Shown one piece after another: positions 1-7,717 of a DNA stretch of 37,480 bases. This stretch comes from an uncultured Eubacteriales bacterium (GTDB taxonomy: Bacteria > Bacillota > Clostridia > Christensenellales > Aristaeellaceae). The stretch is taken from NCBI GenBank assembly GCA_900320085.1, contig ONRC01000021.1, positions 1-37,480 on the forward strand, written 5' to 3'. Made by a program: the position numbers and the translations under genes. Below the pieces are notes generated by a model. That model was given only the letters and a program-made list of their open reading frames with translations. It was not told the origin of the DNA and did no database searches. Numbering within the stretch: the first letter of the stretch is position 1; each line of letters starts with the position of its first letter.

Positions 1-46
1 ATTGATTAATGTTTGTCCGGCTATTTCAAAACGCACAGCATATATA

Positions 47-77
47 TCTGTACTCTGCACTCTGAACTCTGTACTCA
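47..77. repeat. Heptad-repeat element, GAGTNCA family, one arm visible
   Basis: On the minus strand four tandem 7-mers can be read at 49-76: GAGTACA, GAGTTCA, GAGTGCA, GAGTACA. This is the gene-proximal arm of the same element found complete at 6629-6736 and 20892-20977. It starts 15 nt behind the stop codon of the GH105 gene. The complementary arm would lie left of base 1. Bases 1-46 show nothing else recognisable. Confidence 0.75.
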
Positions 78-91
78 TAAACGCAAGTGAT

Positions 92-1198
92 TTAAAGTGT
101 CCGATAAACCTGTTCCTCGCAGGCGGCCTGAATGAAAGCACCAGTGGCTTTCAGGTCGTGGCTGATGACGTTTTCACTGATGTAATAATCGAAGGAACCG
201 TCGCGGCCTGTGCTGCCGCCCAGGCCCGCGCCTTGGCAGCATTTGCCGACGAAGTATTCGCCGCTTTTCATCCGCCCGATAAAATGGCGCTGAATGGCTT
301 CAAAGCTGCTTTGGGCTTCGACGCCGGTTTCCTTCGGCAGCCACCCCAACCGCGCCCCCTTCAGCAGCGCATAGCAGATGAGGCAGGAGGCGGAGGATTC
401 CGGATAATTTCCCGTTCTGCCGGGGCAGTCCAGCACTTGCAGCCAAACGCCGTCCTCCCGGATGGAAAGCAGTTTTTGCGAAAGCGTGCGGAAAATATGC
501 AGTATTTCCGCATATCCATCCGTATCCTCTGGCAGCAGCTCCAGGCTGTCCGCCAGCGCCACCATGTACCAGCCCACGGCCCGGCCCCAGGCATGGGCGG
601 AACGGCCCGTCGCCGGGTCGGCCCAAATCTGCTGCCGCATTTCGTCCCAACCGTGACAGGGGAGACCGGTTTCGGGGTTCAGGGTGTGGCGATACGCCAA
701 AATCAACTGCTTTGCCGCGTCACGCTGCGCCGCTTCATCCGGGCCGAAAGCGGCCGCATATTGCAGATAAAAGGGAATGGCCATGTGCTGGCCATCCAGC
801 CACATCTGGCCGGGATAAATCTGCTTATGCCAGAACCCGCCGTCGCTGGTGCGGGGCTGGGCGTCCAACTGGGCGCGCAGCAGCGCGGCGGCCTTTTTGT
901 ATTTTTCCTCTCCGGTTTGCTGATACAGGAACACGAGCTGCCGCCCGTTGTTCAGGTAATCCAGGTTGCATGCTTCCCGGCTGTACCCGGCGATGCTCCC
1001 GTCCGCGGCCACCATGCCGTCGAGCGCGTCATGAATATAATCGAGGTATGTACGGTTTCCCGTCAGCGCGTACAGCATTTCCATGCCGCGCCAGACCACA
1101 CCGTAATCATAGCTCCATTTTTTGTTCAGCAGCCCATGGCGGGCCATCATGCAGTCGGCGATGATCTCGGCGGAATGGGGGAGATACTCCGTCAGCAT
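92..1198 (-). CDS. Unsaturated rhamnogalacturonyl/galacturonyl hydrolase, GH105 family
   Basis: A 368-residue protein of the YteR/YesR type, which removes the unsaturated galacturonyl end left on pectin oligosaccharides by lyases. An (alpha/alpha)6 barrel is expected. Family landmarks are visible: NLDYLNNGR near residues 78-86, MWLDGQHMAIPF with probable catalytic Asp135, AHAWGRAVGWYM near 201-212, ESSASCLICYALLKG, and a Gly-rich CQGAGLGG near the C-terminus. There is no signal peptide, so it should act in the cytoplasm on imported oligomers. The ATG overlaps the end of the upstream CE8-CE12 gene by 7 bp, implying translational coupling. Length is normal for the family. A GH88-like specificity is less likely. 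Exact substrate is inferred from the pectin context. Confidence 0.9.
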   Translation of the reverse strand: MLTEYLPHSAEIIADCMMARHGLLNKKWSYDYGVVWRGMEMLYALTGNRTYLDYIHDALDGMVAADGSIAGYSREACNLDYLNNGRQLVFLYQQTGEEKYKKAAALLRAQLDAQPRTSDGGFWHKQIYPGQMWLDGQHMAIPFYLQYAAAFGPDEAAQRDAAKQLILAYRHTLNPETGLPCHGWDEMRQQIWADPATGRSAHAWGRAVGWYMVALADSLELLPEDTDGYAEILHIFRTLSQKLLSIREDGVWLQVLDCPGRTGNYPESSASCLICYALLKGARLGWLPKETGVEAQSSFEAIQRHFIGRMKSGEYFVGKCCQGAGLGGSTGRDGSFDYYISENVISHDLKATGAFIQAACEEQVYRTL

Positions 1199-2889
1199 AC
1201 CACATGATCCTCCCGGCTGATGAGGTCGGTCAGGTCTGCTTTTTCCGCCGTGAAGTCCGCCGCTTCCAGGGCTTCACCCCGCAGCAGACGCAGGAACAGC
1301 GCCGCCACGCGAACGGCCCCGCCCTCCTGCAAATGGCTGTCGTCCCGCAGCCCGTCGGGATAGTTTTTGCTGCCTGCCGGCACGTGGCAGAAAATTTCCT
1401 TCGTGCCCTCCACGCCCGCTTCCTGGAAGAGCGTCATGGTGCCCTTTTCCAGCTCGATCAGCTTCACACCCCGGTAGATGGCAGTGTCCCGCATGGCGTC
1501 GGGATAATCGCCGTGGGTCAGCAGCAGGCGGCCTTCCGCGTCAAAATGCCGCCGGGCGATGGGCGTGACCAAAATGGGCTCCGCGCCTTGCCGCCGCGCC
1601 GCGTCAATGTACATGCCCAGGTACTCCGGGAAGGTGATGCGGGAATTCGTGCTCCGCAGCGGGTCGGGCTTTTCGTCGTTGTGGGAGAAGGAAACGATCA
1701 GCTTGTCGCCGGGCCGCATACACAGCTCGATAAAGTTCAGCCGCTTTTCAGCGATGAAGCTCTTGCTGCTGCGGCCGTTGACAGCACAGTTTTCCACAAA
1801 CACGTCCCCCGGCACAAGGCTTTGCAGGCTCTGCCCCCACCCCATCATGGGATAAGCGGATGCGGGATAGTTCGCCATGGTGCTGTCGCCGCAGAGGAAC
1901 CAGGTGGGCGTGCGGCGGTCGGGCCGCCAGTTGTCGTATCCGCCGATCACGTCGGGGATGGTAAAGCGCATGGCTTCTTCCCGGGTCATGCGCTTTTGCT
2001 TGGGATGGCGGGTGGATTGGTCGGCCCGTGCGCCGGTGGTGCCGTATTCGGCGTAGCGCTCGGTGACCCGCTTCACATCGTCCCAGTCGTTGAAGCCCAG
2101 GGGCGCCACATGCTCATCCATCTCGCAGTTCAGGAAGACCGTGCGGCTGAACTTGCGCCACGGGCGGCCCAGGTACGCCTGGCCCTCCTCACATTCACCG
2201 GTGAGTTTGCAACGATGGAACACCAGGCCGTAGGGCTGAATTTCCGGGGTGTTGGCGGCGGTGTACAGCCCGCCCCGGGCGTTCATGAACAGGGTGCAGC
2301 GCTCGAACCAGCAGCGGTAGGGGCCGAAGATAAAGTCCACGTCGCCCTGGATGAAGCAGTCCTCAAAGTACTGGCGGCTCTGGGTGGGCGTGCAGTCACC
2401 CACCGATTCCACCACCTCCGCGCGGCCTGTGCGCGGGGCGATGAAGTCGATCACCTTCTGCATCAGCGGGCCGCAGAACAGGGTGTCCTGATGGGCGATC
2501 ATGCGCACGTTGCGCCACACGCCCCGGTCGCCCGCCGCGTACACCGCCACAGCCTGACCCACCACGCGGCCGTCGCCCGCATCGTTGCGGATGGTCAGGT
2601 TTTCCACTTCCACGTTGTTGCCCGTGACCATGAAGGTGGCGGACAGGAATGTGCCGCGTTCATTGCCGTTTTCGTCCAGATCCTTGGCGCAGCCCTTGGC
2701 GGTGATGACGGTGCGGTCCCGCGCCTCGCCGATGATGCGCACGTTGTCCTTGTCCACCACCACGCGCTCCTGGTATTCGTCCATGCGCAAAAGCAGAATG
2801 GTGGGCGTCCGCCCCCCGCCCGGAATGGCGTCGATAGCCTGCTGGATGGATGTAAAATCTCCGCTGCCGTCTTTGGCGATGATATACAT
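1192..2889 (-). CDS. Pectin methylesterase (CE8) fused to rhamnogalacturonan acetylesterase (CE12)
   Basis: A 565-residue two-domain esterase. Residues 1-295 are a CE8 beta-helix: GQAVAVYAAGDR (111-122), HQDTLF with Gln134/Asp135, GDVDFIFG with Asp185, and LGRPW (240-244) carrying the conserved Arg242; Asp135, Asp185 and Arg242 match the usual catalytic residues. After a short linker, residues 328-550 form an SGNH/CE12 domain: GDSTMAN with nucleophile Ser336, NGRSSKSF, SHND (402-405), and a C-terminal DDSHL supplying Asp/His. It would remove both methyl and acetyl esters from pectin oligomers. No signal peptide is seen, unusual for a pectin methylesterase and consistent with cytoplasmic processing. 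The ATG follows a GGGGAA ribosome site. It is coupled by overlap to the GH105 gene downstream. Confidence 0.9.
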   Translation of the reverse strand: MYIIAKDGSGDFTSIQQAIDAIPGGGRTPTILLLRMDEYQERVVVDKDNVRIIGEARDRTVITAKGCAKDLDENGNERGTFLSATFMVTGNNVEVENLTIRNDAGDGRVVGQAVAVYAAGDRGVWRNVRMIAHQDTLFCGPLMQKVIDFIAPRTGRAEVVESVGDCTPTQSRQYFEDCFIQGDVDFIFGPYRCWFERCTLFMNARGGLYTAANTPEIQPYGLVFHRCKLTGECEEGQAYLGRPWRKFSRTVFLNCEMDEHVAPLGFNDWDDVKRVTERYAEYGTTGARADQSTRHPKQKRMTREEAMRFTIPDVIGGYDNWRPDRRTPTWFLCGDSTMANYPASAYPMMGWGQSLQSLVPGDVFVENCAVNGRSSKSFIAEKRLNFIELCMRPGDKLIVSFSHNDEKPDPLRSTNSRITFPEYLGMYIDAARRQGAEPILVTPIARRHFDAEGRLLLTHGDYPDAMRDTAIYRGVKLIELEKGTMTLFQEAGVEGTKEIFCHVPAGSKNYPDGLRDDSHLQEGGAVRVAALFLRLLRGEALEAADFTAEKADLTDLISREDHVVC

Positions 2890-2928
2890 GGCTGATCTTC
2901 CCCCTTATGTTACATTTTCAATTCGGTT

Positions 2929-2957
2929 TATATAAGGCACTTTCATACACTATCCAA
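2929..2957 (-). promoter_or_regulatory. Putative sigma-A promoter of the CE8-CE12/GH105 pair
   Basis: On the minus strand TTGGAT (2957-2952), a 17-nt spacer and TATATA (2934-2929) lie 40 nt upstream of the CE8-CE12 ATG. The first four bases of the -35 box are the terminal TTGG of the adjacent palindromic element, so the repeat may contribute to this promoter. Confidence 0.5.
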
Positions 2958-3175
2958 AAGCCTTCCCCTCGGAGGGGAAGGTGGGGCCGCGCGGAATCAA
3001 GATGGAGAGAGAAGACAAGCTATTTCGCGCGGCTCGGATGAGGTGAACTCACCCGTTGGAATGCAACCACATATGGGAAAGGAGCACCTCATCCGTCAGG
3101 CGCGAATTAACTTGATTACACGATCTGTGTTGTTTCCGCGCCTGACACCTTCCCCTGCGAGGGGAAGGCTTTTGG
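2954..3175. repeat. Multi-hairpin palindromic element, family A, copy 1
   Basis: A 222-bp element bounded by inverted ends CCAAAAGCCTTCCCC and GGGGAAGGCTTTTGG. Each end also folds on itself (CCTTCCCCT/AGGGGAAGG). Inside are GCCGCGCG repeated in inverted form, GGATGAGGTG facing CACCTCATCC, and TCAGGCGCG facing CGCGCCTGA. The whole can fold as a stem carrying several hairpins. It fills most of the 352-bp gap between the CE12 and CE8-CE12 genes. No ORF or transposase is inside and I see no clear target-site duplication. Confidence 0.9.
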
Positions 3176-3212
3176 AAGCCCGTTTAGTGATTTAGAGCAC
3201 CCAACAAATCAT

Positions 3213-3860
3213 TCACCTGATGATTTCCATTTCTTTCAATGCTTCCGCCGTCATCTTCGCATACGCTTCCGCGCCGGGTCGGCGGGTGTGGGTATCGTCG
3301 GTCTGGCCGTCGGGATAGGCGGGAAAGACGCCGGGCTCCACGTACATGTACAGTTTCTTGCTCTCCTCTTCCCCCAGTTCACGCACATAGGCGGTGCTCT
3401 TTTCATATATGTCGATCAGCGGCACGTTCCGCTGGGCCGCCAGCGCGCGAATCACGTTGGGATAGTCTCCGTGGGTTTCCAGCAGTTGGCCGTCCCGCCA
3501 GTAGCGGCGGCAGATGGGGGTCATCAGCACGGGCCGGGCTCTGTGCAGCATGGCGGTGTCTACATAGATTTCCAGGTTGTGGTAGAAGGAGGTCCATGGG
3601 TCGGTGTGCCGCCAGACCAGGTCGCTGGTGTCGTTATGAGTGAACTGAATCAGCAGCAGATCGTTTGTCTGTATTTCCGTTTCGATTCTTTGCAGCCGCC
3701 CTTCGCTCAGAAAAGACTTGGTGCTGCGGCCTCCCATGGCGCGGTTCTCCACCCGCACGCCGGGCAGAAATTCGGACAGCACCTGGCCCCAGCCCGTGAT
3801 GGGCGCCTGTTCCGGGGTGTAGCTGGCGGCGGTGGAATCGCCGCAGACGTAGATGGTCAT
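3213..3860 (-). CDS. Rhamnogalacturonan acetylesterase, CE12/SGNH hydrolase
   Basis: A 215-residue SGNH esterase expected to remove acetyl groups from rhamnogalacturonan-type pectin fragments. Block I is YVCGDSTAA with nucleophile Ser9; block II NRAMGGRSTKSF carries the oxyanion Gly; block III is FTHND; the C-terminal DDTH gives Asp189/His191. It closely resembles the second half of the neighbouring CE8-CE12 fusion (both share MTP/VTPI, HGDYP and GRS(S/T)KSF), so the two are probably related. No signal peptide. I chose the ATG at 3860 because AAAGGAGAG lies 10 nt before it; an upstream in-frame ATG at 3896 has no ribosome site. It follows the methyltransferase gene by 48 bp. Confidence 0.88.
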   Translation of the reverse strand: MTIYVCGDSTAASYTPEQAPITGWGQVLSEFLPGVRVENRAMGGRSTKSFLSEGRLQRIETEIQTNDLLLIQFTHNDTSDLVWRHTDPWTSFYHNLEIYVDTAMLHRARPVLMTPICRRYWRDGQLLETHGDYPNVIRALAAQRNVPLIDIYEKSTAYVRELGEEESKKLYMYVEPGVFPAYPDGQTDDTHTRRPGAEAYAKMTAEALKEMEIIR

Positions 3861-3908
3861 ATGTGCTTCTCTCCTTTGATCGTTTTTTTGAGCCATTTCA
3901 AACTGGAA

Positions 3909-4526
3909 TTATCTGGACAGCATCAGAACGCCTGAACAGAATGTCATTTTGCTGAAAACGAGACTTGGAAATACAGCTTTTAATTCATCAGCAACGCAAT
4001 AAACCTCATCGTTGTCCCATTCGTTTCCACATTCATCTTTGCATTGATTCAGTTCTTCACGGGTTCCGAATGCAACGTCGCCAATCAGAATCTTACCGTC
4101 ATCTTTCAGATGATCGAGCAATTCCTTCAAAAAAACGATCTTTTGATCATCTCTCAAATGGTGTATGGAATAGGTTGCAACAATGAAATCATAGGACTGC
4201 CGTTTAAGCGGTTCTGCCAGCCCCTGTGTAAAATCGCTCTGATACAGATGCGCATCCGGCATCTTTGCAGAGGCCAGTTCGATCATTCTTGAGGAAAAAT
4301 CCTGCCCGTAGATTTCACAGCCGTTTTCATAAAGCTTTGCTGTCAGCGTGCCCGTTCCGAAGCCAATATCGAGTACTGCCGGATTGGGTTTTTCCATTAT
4401 GGTTTTATAGATGCTGCCAAGGATCTCTTTGTACCCGGCAAAAGGATACGTATGATCTTCATCTGAAACGCCGACCGATTGATCGTATCCGTCAGCCCAT
4501 AAATCAAAGCCTGTATTATCTAACAT
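3909..4526 (-). CDS. Class I SAM-dependent methyltransferase
   Basis: A 205-residue Rossmann-fold methyltransferase resembling the YrrT-like small-molecule group. Motif I is VLDIGFGTGTLT near residues 50-61, followed by an acidic post-I loop (IYGQDFSSRM), motif II-like SYDFIVATYSIHHL, and DGKILIGDVAFGT. The substrate cannot be told from sequence. I chose the ATG at 4526 (GGAG 8 nt upstream). The longer in-frame reading to 4757 runs backwards into palindromic element copy 2 and encodes repeat-derived residues. The gene is visibly AT-richer than its neighbours and lies between two copies of the repeat together with the CE12 gene. It has no evident role in pectin breakdown and may be an acquisition. 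Confidence 0.8.
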   Translation of the reverse strand: MLDNTGFDLWADGYDQSVGVSDEDHTYPFAGYKEILGSIYKTIMEKPNPAVLDIGFGTGTLTAKLYENGCEIYGQDFSSRMIELASAKMPDAHLYQSDFTQGLAEPLKRQSYDFIVATYSIHHLRDDQKIVFLKELLDHLKDDGKILIGDVAFGTREELNQCKDECGNEWDNDEVYCVADELKAVFPSLVFSKMTFCSGVLMLSR

Positions 4527-4630
4527 GCTTATCTCCGCAAAGTCTGATTTGTCAAGCTGATTTCGTACCTTGGTATCCTGTCGAAGAAACCGCGGCCCTG
4601 CTGTTCTAACGTTTTGAATAAGAGCCGTAA

Positions 4631-4819
4631 CCAAAAGCCTTCCCCTCGCAGGGGAAGGTGGCCTGCGCGGAAACAGGCCGGATAGTGTGAGTAGGTCAAT
4701 TCGCACAGGTCGGATGAGGTGCTCCCACTTGTTGGTTTGCCAAAACGATGTTTGCACAAAGGTACAAAGGGTTCACCTCATCCGGCGCTTCGCGCCACCT
4801 TCCCCTGCGAGGGGAAGGC
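4631..4819. repeat. Multi-hairpin palindromic element, family A, copy 2
   Basis: A 189-bp copy with the same left end (CCAAAAGCCTTCCCC) and right end (CCCCTGCGAGGGGAAGG) as copy 1, including GGATGAGGTG and CACCTCATCC. The interior is shorter and diverged; the usual TCAGGCGCG hairpin is replaced by CGCTTCGCG. It has the same orientation as the other copies. It occupies much of the 407-bp gap between the solute-binding and methyltransferase genes; the remainder holds the hairpin at 4883-4911 and short unassigned sequence. Confidence 0.85.
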
Positions 4820-4882
4820 GGTTTTCTTTATTCAAGGGACAAAGCAAAATGAAAAACATCCGCGGCCCCTTCGACAAGATAC

Positions 4883-4911
4883 CGGGGCTGCCAGACGAAC
4901 CGGCAGCCCCG
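4883..4911 (-). terminator. Hairpin downstream of the solute-binding protein gene
   Basis: A perfect 10-bp GC-rich stem, CGGGGCTGCC at 4883-4892 and GGCAGCCCCG at 4902-4911, with a 9-nt loop, lies 22 bp behind the stop codon at 4934. Only a weak T-rich tail follows on the minus strand, so it may act as a 3'-end stabiliser rather than a full terminator. Confidence 0.5.
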
Positions 4912-4933
4912 AGAAGGGTTTGTTTCCAGTGAA

Positions 4934-6565
4934 TTACCGGGCCATGAACTGATCGTACGCAGCCTGATAGGCGGCGATCAGGTCTTCGATGCCCATCTTC
5001 TGGAGCTGATCCATGTAGTTGTCGAAGTTGGTCAGGGGTTCTTCACCGGTGATGAACTTCTTGGTCATGTCGTTGATGTAAGCGTTGATTTCATCCAGCT
5101 GAGGCGCGGCGGCCTTCTGGGCGTCCACGCTCAGCACGATGGCGGCGGGATATTCGAGGGCGTTGCTGGCTTCGCCCCACAGCTTGGCGGAGGCCACGTA
5201 GTTGGGCTCGCGGGTCGCGGCCAGGTAATCGCCGGCGCCCCAGCGGGGGAAGGAAACGTGGCTCATGGCGTAGCGATACTTGTTGGCGAACGCGCCGTCA
5301 TAGAAGTTTTCGGTCATCAGGTTGGCCCATTCGGTTTCGTGCTTCACGCCGTTTTCGTCCACGGTGTAGGTGCCGTTGCCCTGGCACCATGCGGTTTCGG
5401 GGATGGTCAGGATGTCGTCGCCCTGCTCGATGCCCCAGGTGGTGCAATTGGTGCCTTCTTCGGTGAACATGGTGTCAATCAGGCGGGCCGCGGCTTCCAC
5501 GTTCTTGCAGTCCACGGTGATGACGGTGGTGAACCGGTCGCCGTAGGAGAAGTTATAGTCGGTGCCGTAGGCAACGCCGTTCGCGTCCACGATCCAGGGG
5601 AAGGCGATAAAGTCGGCGTTGGGGTTCTTTTCCTGAACCTGGGGCAGACGCTGCTCCCAGTAATTGCTCAGGCCCTTCCAGGTGCCCGCCAGGTCAGCGT
5701 AGATGTTGGCGTCCTTTTCCTCGTCGCCGGCCAGGGTGCCGTCATCCTTCCAGATGTCCTTCACCAGGCCTTCGGCGTACCACTTGTTCATGGTTTCCAG
5801 GAACGCCTTGTAGTTCTGGGTGTATTCGCCGATGCCGACCGCGCCGGTTTCGGGGTTGATATACGCGCCGTTGAGAATGTCATAGGCGGGCATGAAGTAG
5901 GTGTAGCCGGAAGCGCCGGCGTCGAAGGGGATTTCATCCTGCTCGCCGTTGCCGTTGGGGTCCAGATCGCGGAAGGCGACCAGCATTTCGTACCAGCCGT
6001 CGATGGTGGTGGGCATTTCTTCGATGCCGACGTTCTCCATCCAGTCCTTGCGGCCCTGGAGACCGTACCAGGTGAACGCCACGCGCTCATCGGGGGTGGA
6101 GCCGGGGTTGATGACGGTGAAGTACAGGTAGCGGCCCTGGTCGTCCTTGAGGGTCTTTGCCACTTCGGGATGGGCTTCCAGCAGGGCCTTGTAGTTGGGC
6201 ATGTACTTGTCGATCACTTCGTTCAGCTCGATGATGATGCCGTCGGCATACAGCTGGCTGACGCCGCCCGCGTACATGTTGTTGTGCTGGGCCTGGATGA
6301 TGTCAGGATAGTTGCCGCTGGCCAGCATGGCCAGGTACAGGGCGGGCTGCTCGTCCCGGGAACCCAGGATGGGCTGCCATTCGATTTCCACGTCGGCCAT
6401 CTTCTGCACCTTCAGCATACCCACCAGGCCTTCGTAGATGTAGGGTTCATACACGCTGTTGGAGAAGGGCAGCAGGGTGTAGGAAACCTTGTCAGCCGCC
6501 AGGGCGGTGCCGCACATGCACAGCAGCATCACCAGCGCCAACATGAGAGCCGTGATTTTCTTCAT
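4934..6565 (-). CDS. Extracellular solute-binding protein of an oligosaccharide ABC transporter (LplA/YtcQ-like)
   Basis: A 543-residue periplasmic-type binding protein. Residues 1-23 are a signal peptide (basic MKK, hydrophobic core, GTALA before the cut). A Cys lies near the cut but the residues before it do not make a good lipobox, so anchoring is uncertain. The body matches the large LplA/YtcQ class that pairs with LplB/LplC-type permeases: LASGNYPDIIQ near residues 80-90, a Ca-loop-like DLDPNGNGEQDEIPFD near 200-215, and long Trp/Tyr-rich ligand segments. It is the last gene of the long operon, 189 bp behind the permease pair, with a strong AAAGGAGG site. Rhamnogalacturonan or pectin oligomers are the likely cargo, inferred from the neighbouring GH105 and esterases. 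Confidence 0.88.
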   Translation of the reverse strand: MKKITALMLALVMLLCMCGTALAADKVSYTLLPFSNSVYEPYIYEGLVGMLKVQKMADVEIEWQPILGSRDEQPALYLAMLASGNYPDIIQAQHNNMYAGGVSQLYADGIIIELNEVIDKYMPNYKALLEAHPEVAKTLKDDQGRYLYFTVINPGSTPDERVAFTWYGLQGRKDWMENVGIEEMPTTIDGWYEMLVAFRDLDPNGNGEQDEIPFDAGASGYTYFMPAYDILNGAYINPETGAVGIGEYTQNYKAFLETMNKWYAEGLVKDIWKDDGTLAGDEEKDANIYADLAGTWKGLSNYWEQRLPQVQEKNPNADFIAFPWIVDANGVAYGTDYNFSYGDRFTTVITVDCKNVEAAARLIDTMFTEEGTNCTTWGIEQGDDILTIPETAWCQGNGTYTVDENGVKHETEWANLMTENFYDGAFANKYRYAMSHVSFPRWGAGDYLAATREPNYVASAKLWGEASNALEYPAAIVLSVDAQKAAAPQLDEINAYINDMTKKFITGEEPLTNFDNYMDQLQKMGIEDLIAAYQAAYDQFMAR

Positions 6566-6628
6566 ACGAGAAAACCTCCTTTAAAATATTTCCAGCGGTC
6601 TCAAGCCGCTTTGGAACGATGGATAATA

Positions 6629-6736
6629 GAGTGCAGAGTTCAGAGTACAGAGTACAGATGGATAAGCTCGATCAAGCATGGGTTCCGCAGCGCATCCGCT
6701 AACTCATCTGTACTCTGAACTCTGTACTCTGTTCTC
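6629..6736. repeat. Heptad-repeat element, GAGTNCA family, complete copy
   Basis: The left arm holds GAGTGCA, GAGTTCA, GAGTACA, GAGTACA and GATG (6629-6660). The right arm holds CATC, TGTACTC, TGAACTC, TGTACTC, TGTTCTC (6705-6736). The arms pair at 28 of 32 positions around a 44-nt loop. The right arm lies 18 nt behind the permease stop codon. The element sits between the permease pair and its solute-binding gene, so in the transcript it would form a long hairpin inside the operon. Confidence 0.85.
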
Positions 6737-6754
6737 TCCTCTTTTACTGAGAGA

Positions 6755-7699
6755 TTACATTCCTGTGAGTCCAGACCGCTCCACGCCCTCCATGAACCTG
6801 CGCTGCAAAATGAGGTAGGCGATCATGATGGGGATGATGCACAGGAAGGTGGCGGCCATGAGCATGGCCTCGTTGAACACGATGCCCTCCAGATCGTTCA
6901 CCTGGATCATGGTGTGGTTTTCCTGGTTCAGCAGGGAATACAGCGAAGGCAGGATGCTGGGCAGCATCCGCAGGTCGGGCTTGGTGTTGATATAGATGCC
7001 CGGCTCAAAGTAATCGTTCCAGTGCCACACCAGGCTCAGCACGCCGCACACCAGCATCGGCGCCTGGGCCATCGGCAGCATAATGCGGGCATAGGTGCGG
7101 ATCGGGCCGCAGCCATCCACCCGGGCGGCTTCCTCCATTTCGTAGGGCAGGCCCATGAAGAACTGGCGGAACAGGAAAATGAAGAAGCCGCCGTTCAGGC
7201 CGAAGCCAAAGAAGGTGGGCAGCAGCAAGGGCAGGAAGGTGTTCAGCCACTTCCAATCCGAATACTGCTTATAGAGGGGGAAGATGATGACCTGCACGGG
7301 CACGATCATCATCAGAATGACGATCACGAACAATATGTTCTTCAATTTGAAATTATACCGCGCGAAGGCATATCCCGTCAAGGCGCAGGAGAACATGTGC
7401 CCGATCGTCGCCACCGCACCGACCAGCACATTGTTCCAGATATACCGGCTGAACCCCATGCGGCGGAAGGCGATGGCGTAGTTGCTCCAGGTCAGTTCGC
7501 TGGGCAGCCATTTCACCGTGATGTTCACCAGGTCGTCGTCCGTCATGAGGGATTTGACGATCATGGTGATGAAGGGATACAGGAAAATGAAGCTCAGGGC
7601 GCACAGCAGGAAGTAAAACGCCAGGCGCAAAAGGAAGGTTTTTGCAAAGCGGGCGGCTTTGCTCTTCCTGCCGTTGCTTTTCACCGCGGCGGTGGACAT
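6755..7699 (-). CDS. Carbohydrate ABC transporter permease, LplC/YtcP-like (MalG family)
   Basis: A 314-residue inner-membrane subunit with about six membrane segments; the first is near residues 28-50. The cytoplasmic EAA loop, which docks the ATPase, is clear: EMEEAARVDGCGPIRTYARI near residues 186-205, followed by MLPMAQAP. The N-terminus is basic and Ser/Lys-rich. It lies 18 bp behind its partner permease gene and uses an ATG preceded by GGAGGAG. Together with the genes at 7718 and 4934 it forms a complete importer minus the ATPase. The long extracytoplasmic loop with NQENHTMIQVNDLEG is typical of the LplC/YtcP branch rather than MalG proper. Confidence 0.9.
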   Translation of the reverse strand: MSTAAVKSNGRKSKAARFAKTFLLRLAFYFLLCALSFIFLYPFITMIVKSLMTDDDLVNITVKWLPSELTWSNYAIAFRRMGFSRYIWNNVLVGAVATIGHMFSCALTGYAFARYNFKLKNILFVIVILMMIVPVQVIIFPLYKQYSDWKWLNTFLPLLLPTFFGFGLNGGFFIFLFRQFFMGLPYEMEEAARVDGCGPIRTYARIMLPMAQAPMLVCGVLSLVWHWNDYFEPGIYINTKPDLRMLPSILPSLYSLLNQENHTMIQVNDLEGIVFNEAMLMAATFLCIIPIMIAYLILQRRFMEGVERSGLTGM

Positions 7700-7717
7700 A
7701 CCGTTCTCCTCCTTCCG

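Noticed and set aside
1559..1855. Short plus-strand frame inside the CE8-CE12 gene as an embedded gene
   Set aside because: It lies antisense to the conserved CE12 catalytic region and shows no independent signal.
2954..3175. Riboswitch or tRNA-like RNA gene in element A
   Set aside because: The cloverleaf-like fold is attractive, but identical copies occur before unrelated genes and the ends are inverted repeats, which fits a repeat family better than a ligand-binding leader. No tRNA consensus is visible.
4527..4757. N-terminal extension of the methyltransferase reading
   Set aside because: The extra residues are translated from palindromic element copy 2; a proper ribosome site and family start are at 4526.
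6629..6736. CRISPR array or direct-repeat array
   Set aside because: The 7-mers are contiguous without spacers and are arranged as inverted arms; no Cas genes are present.
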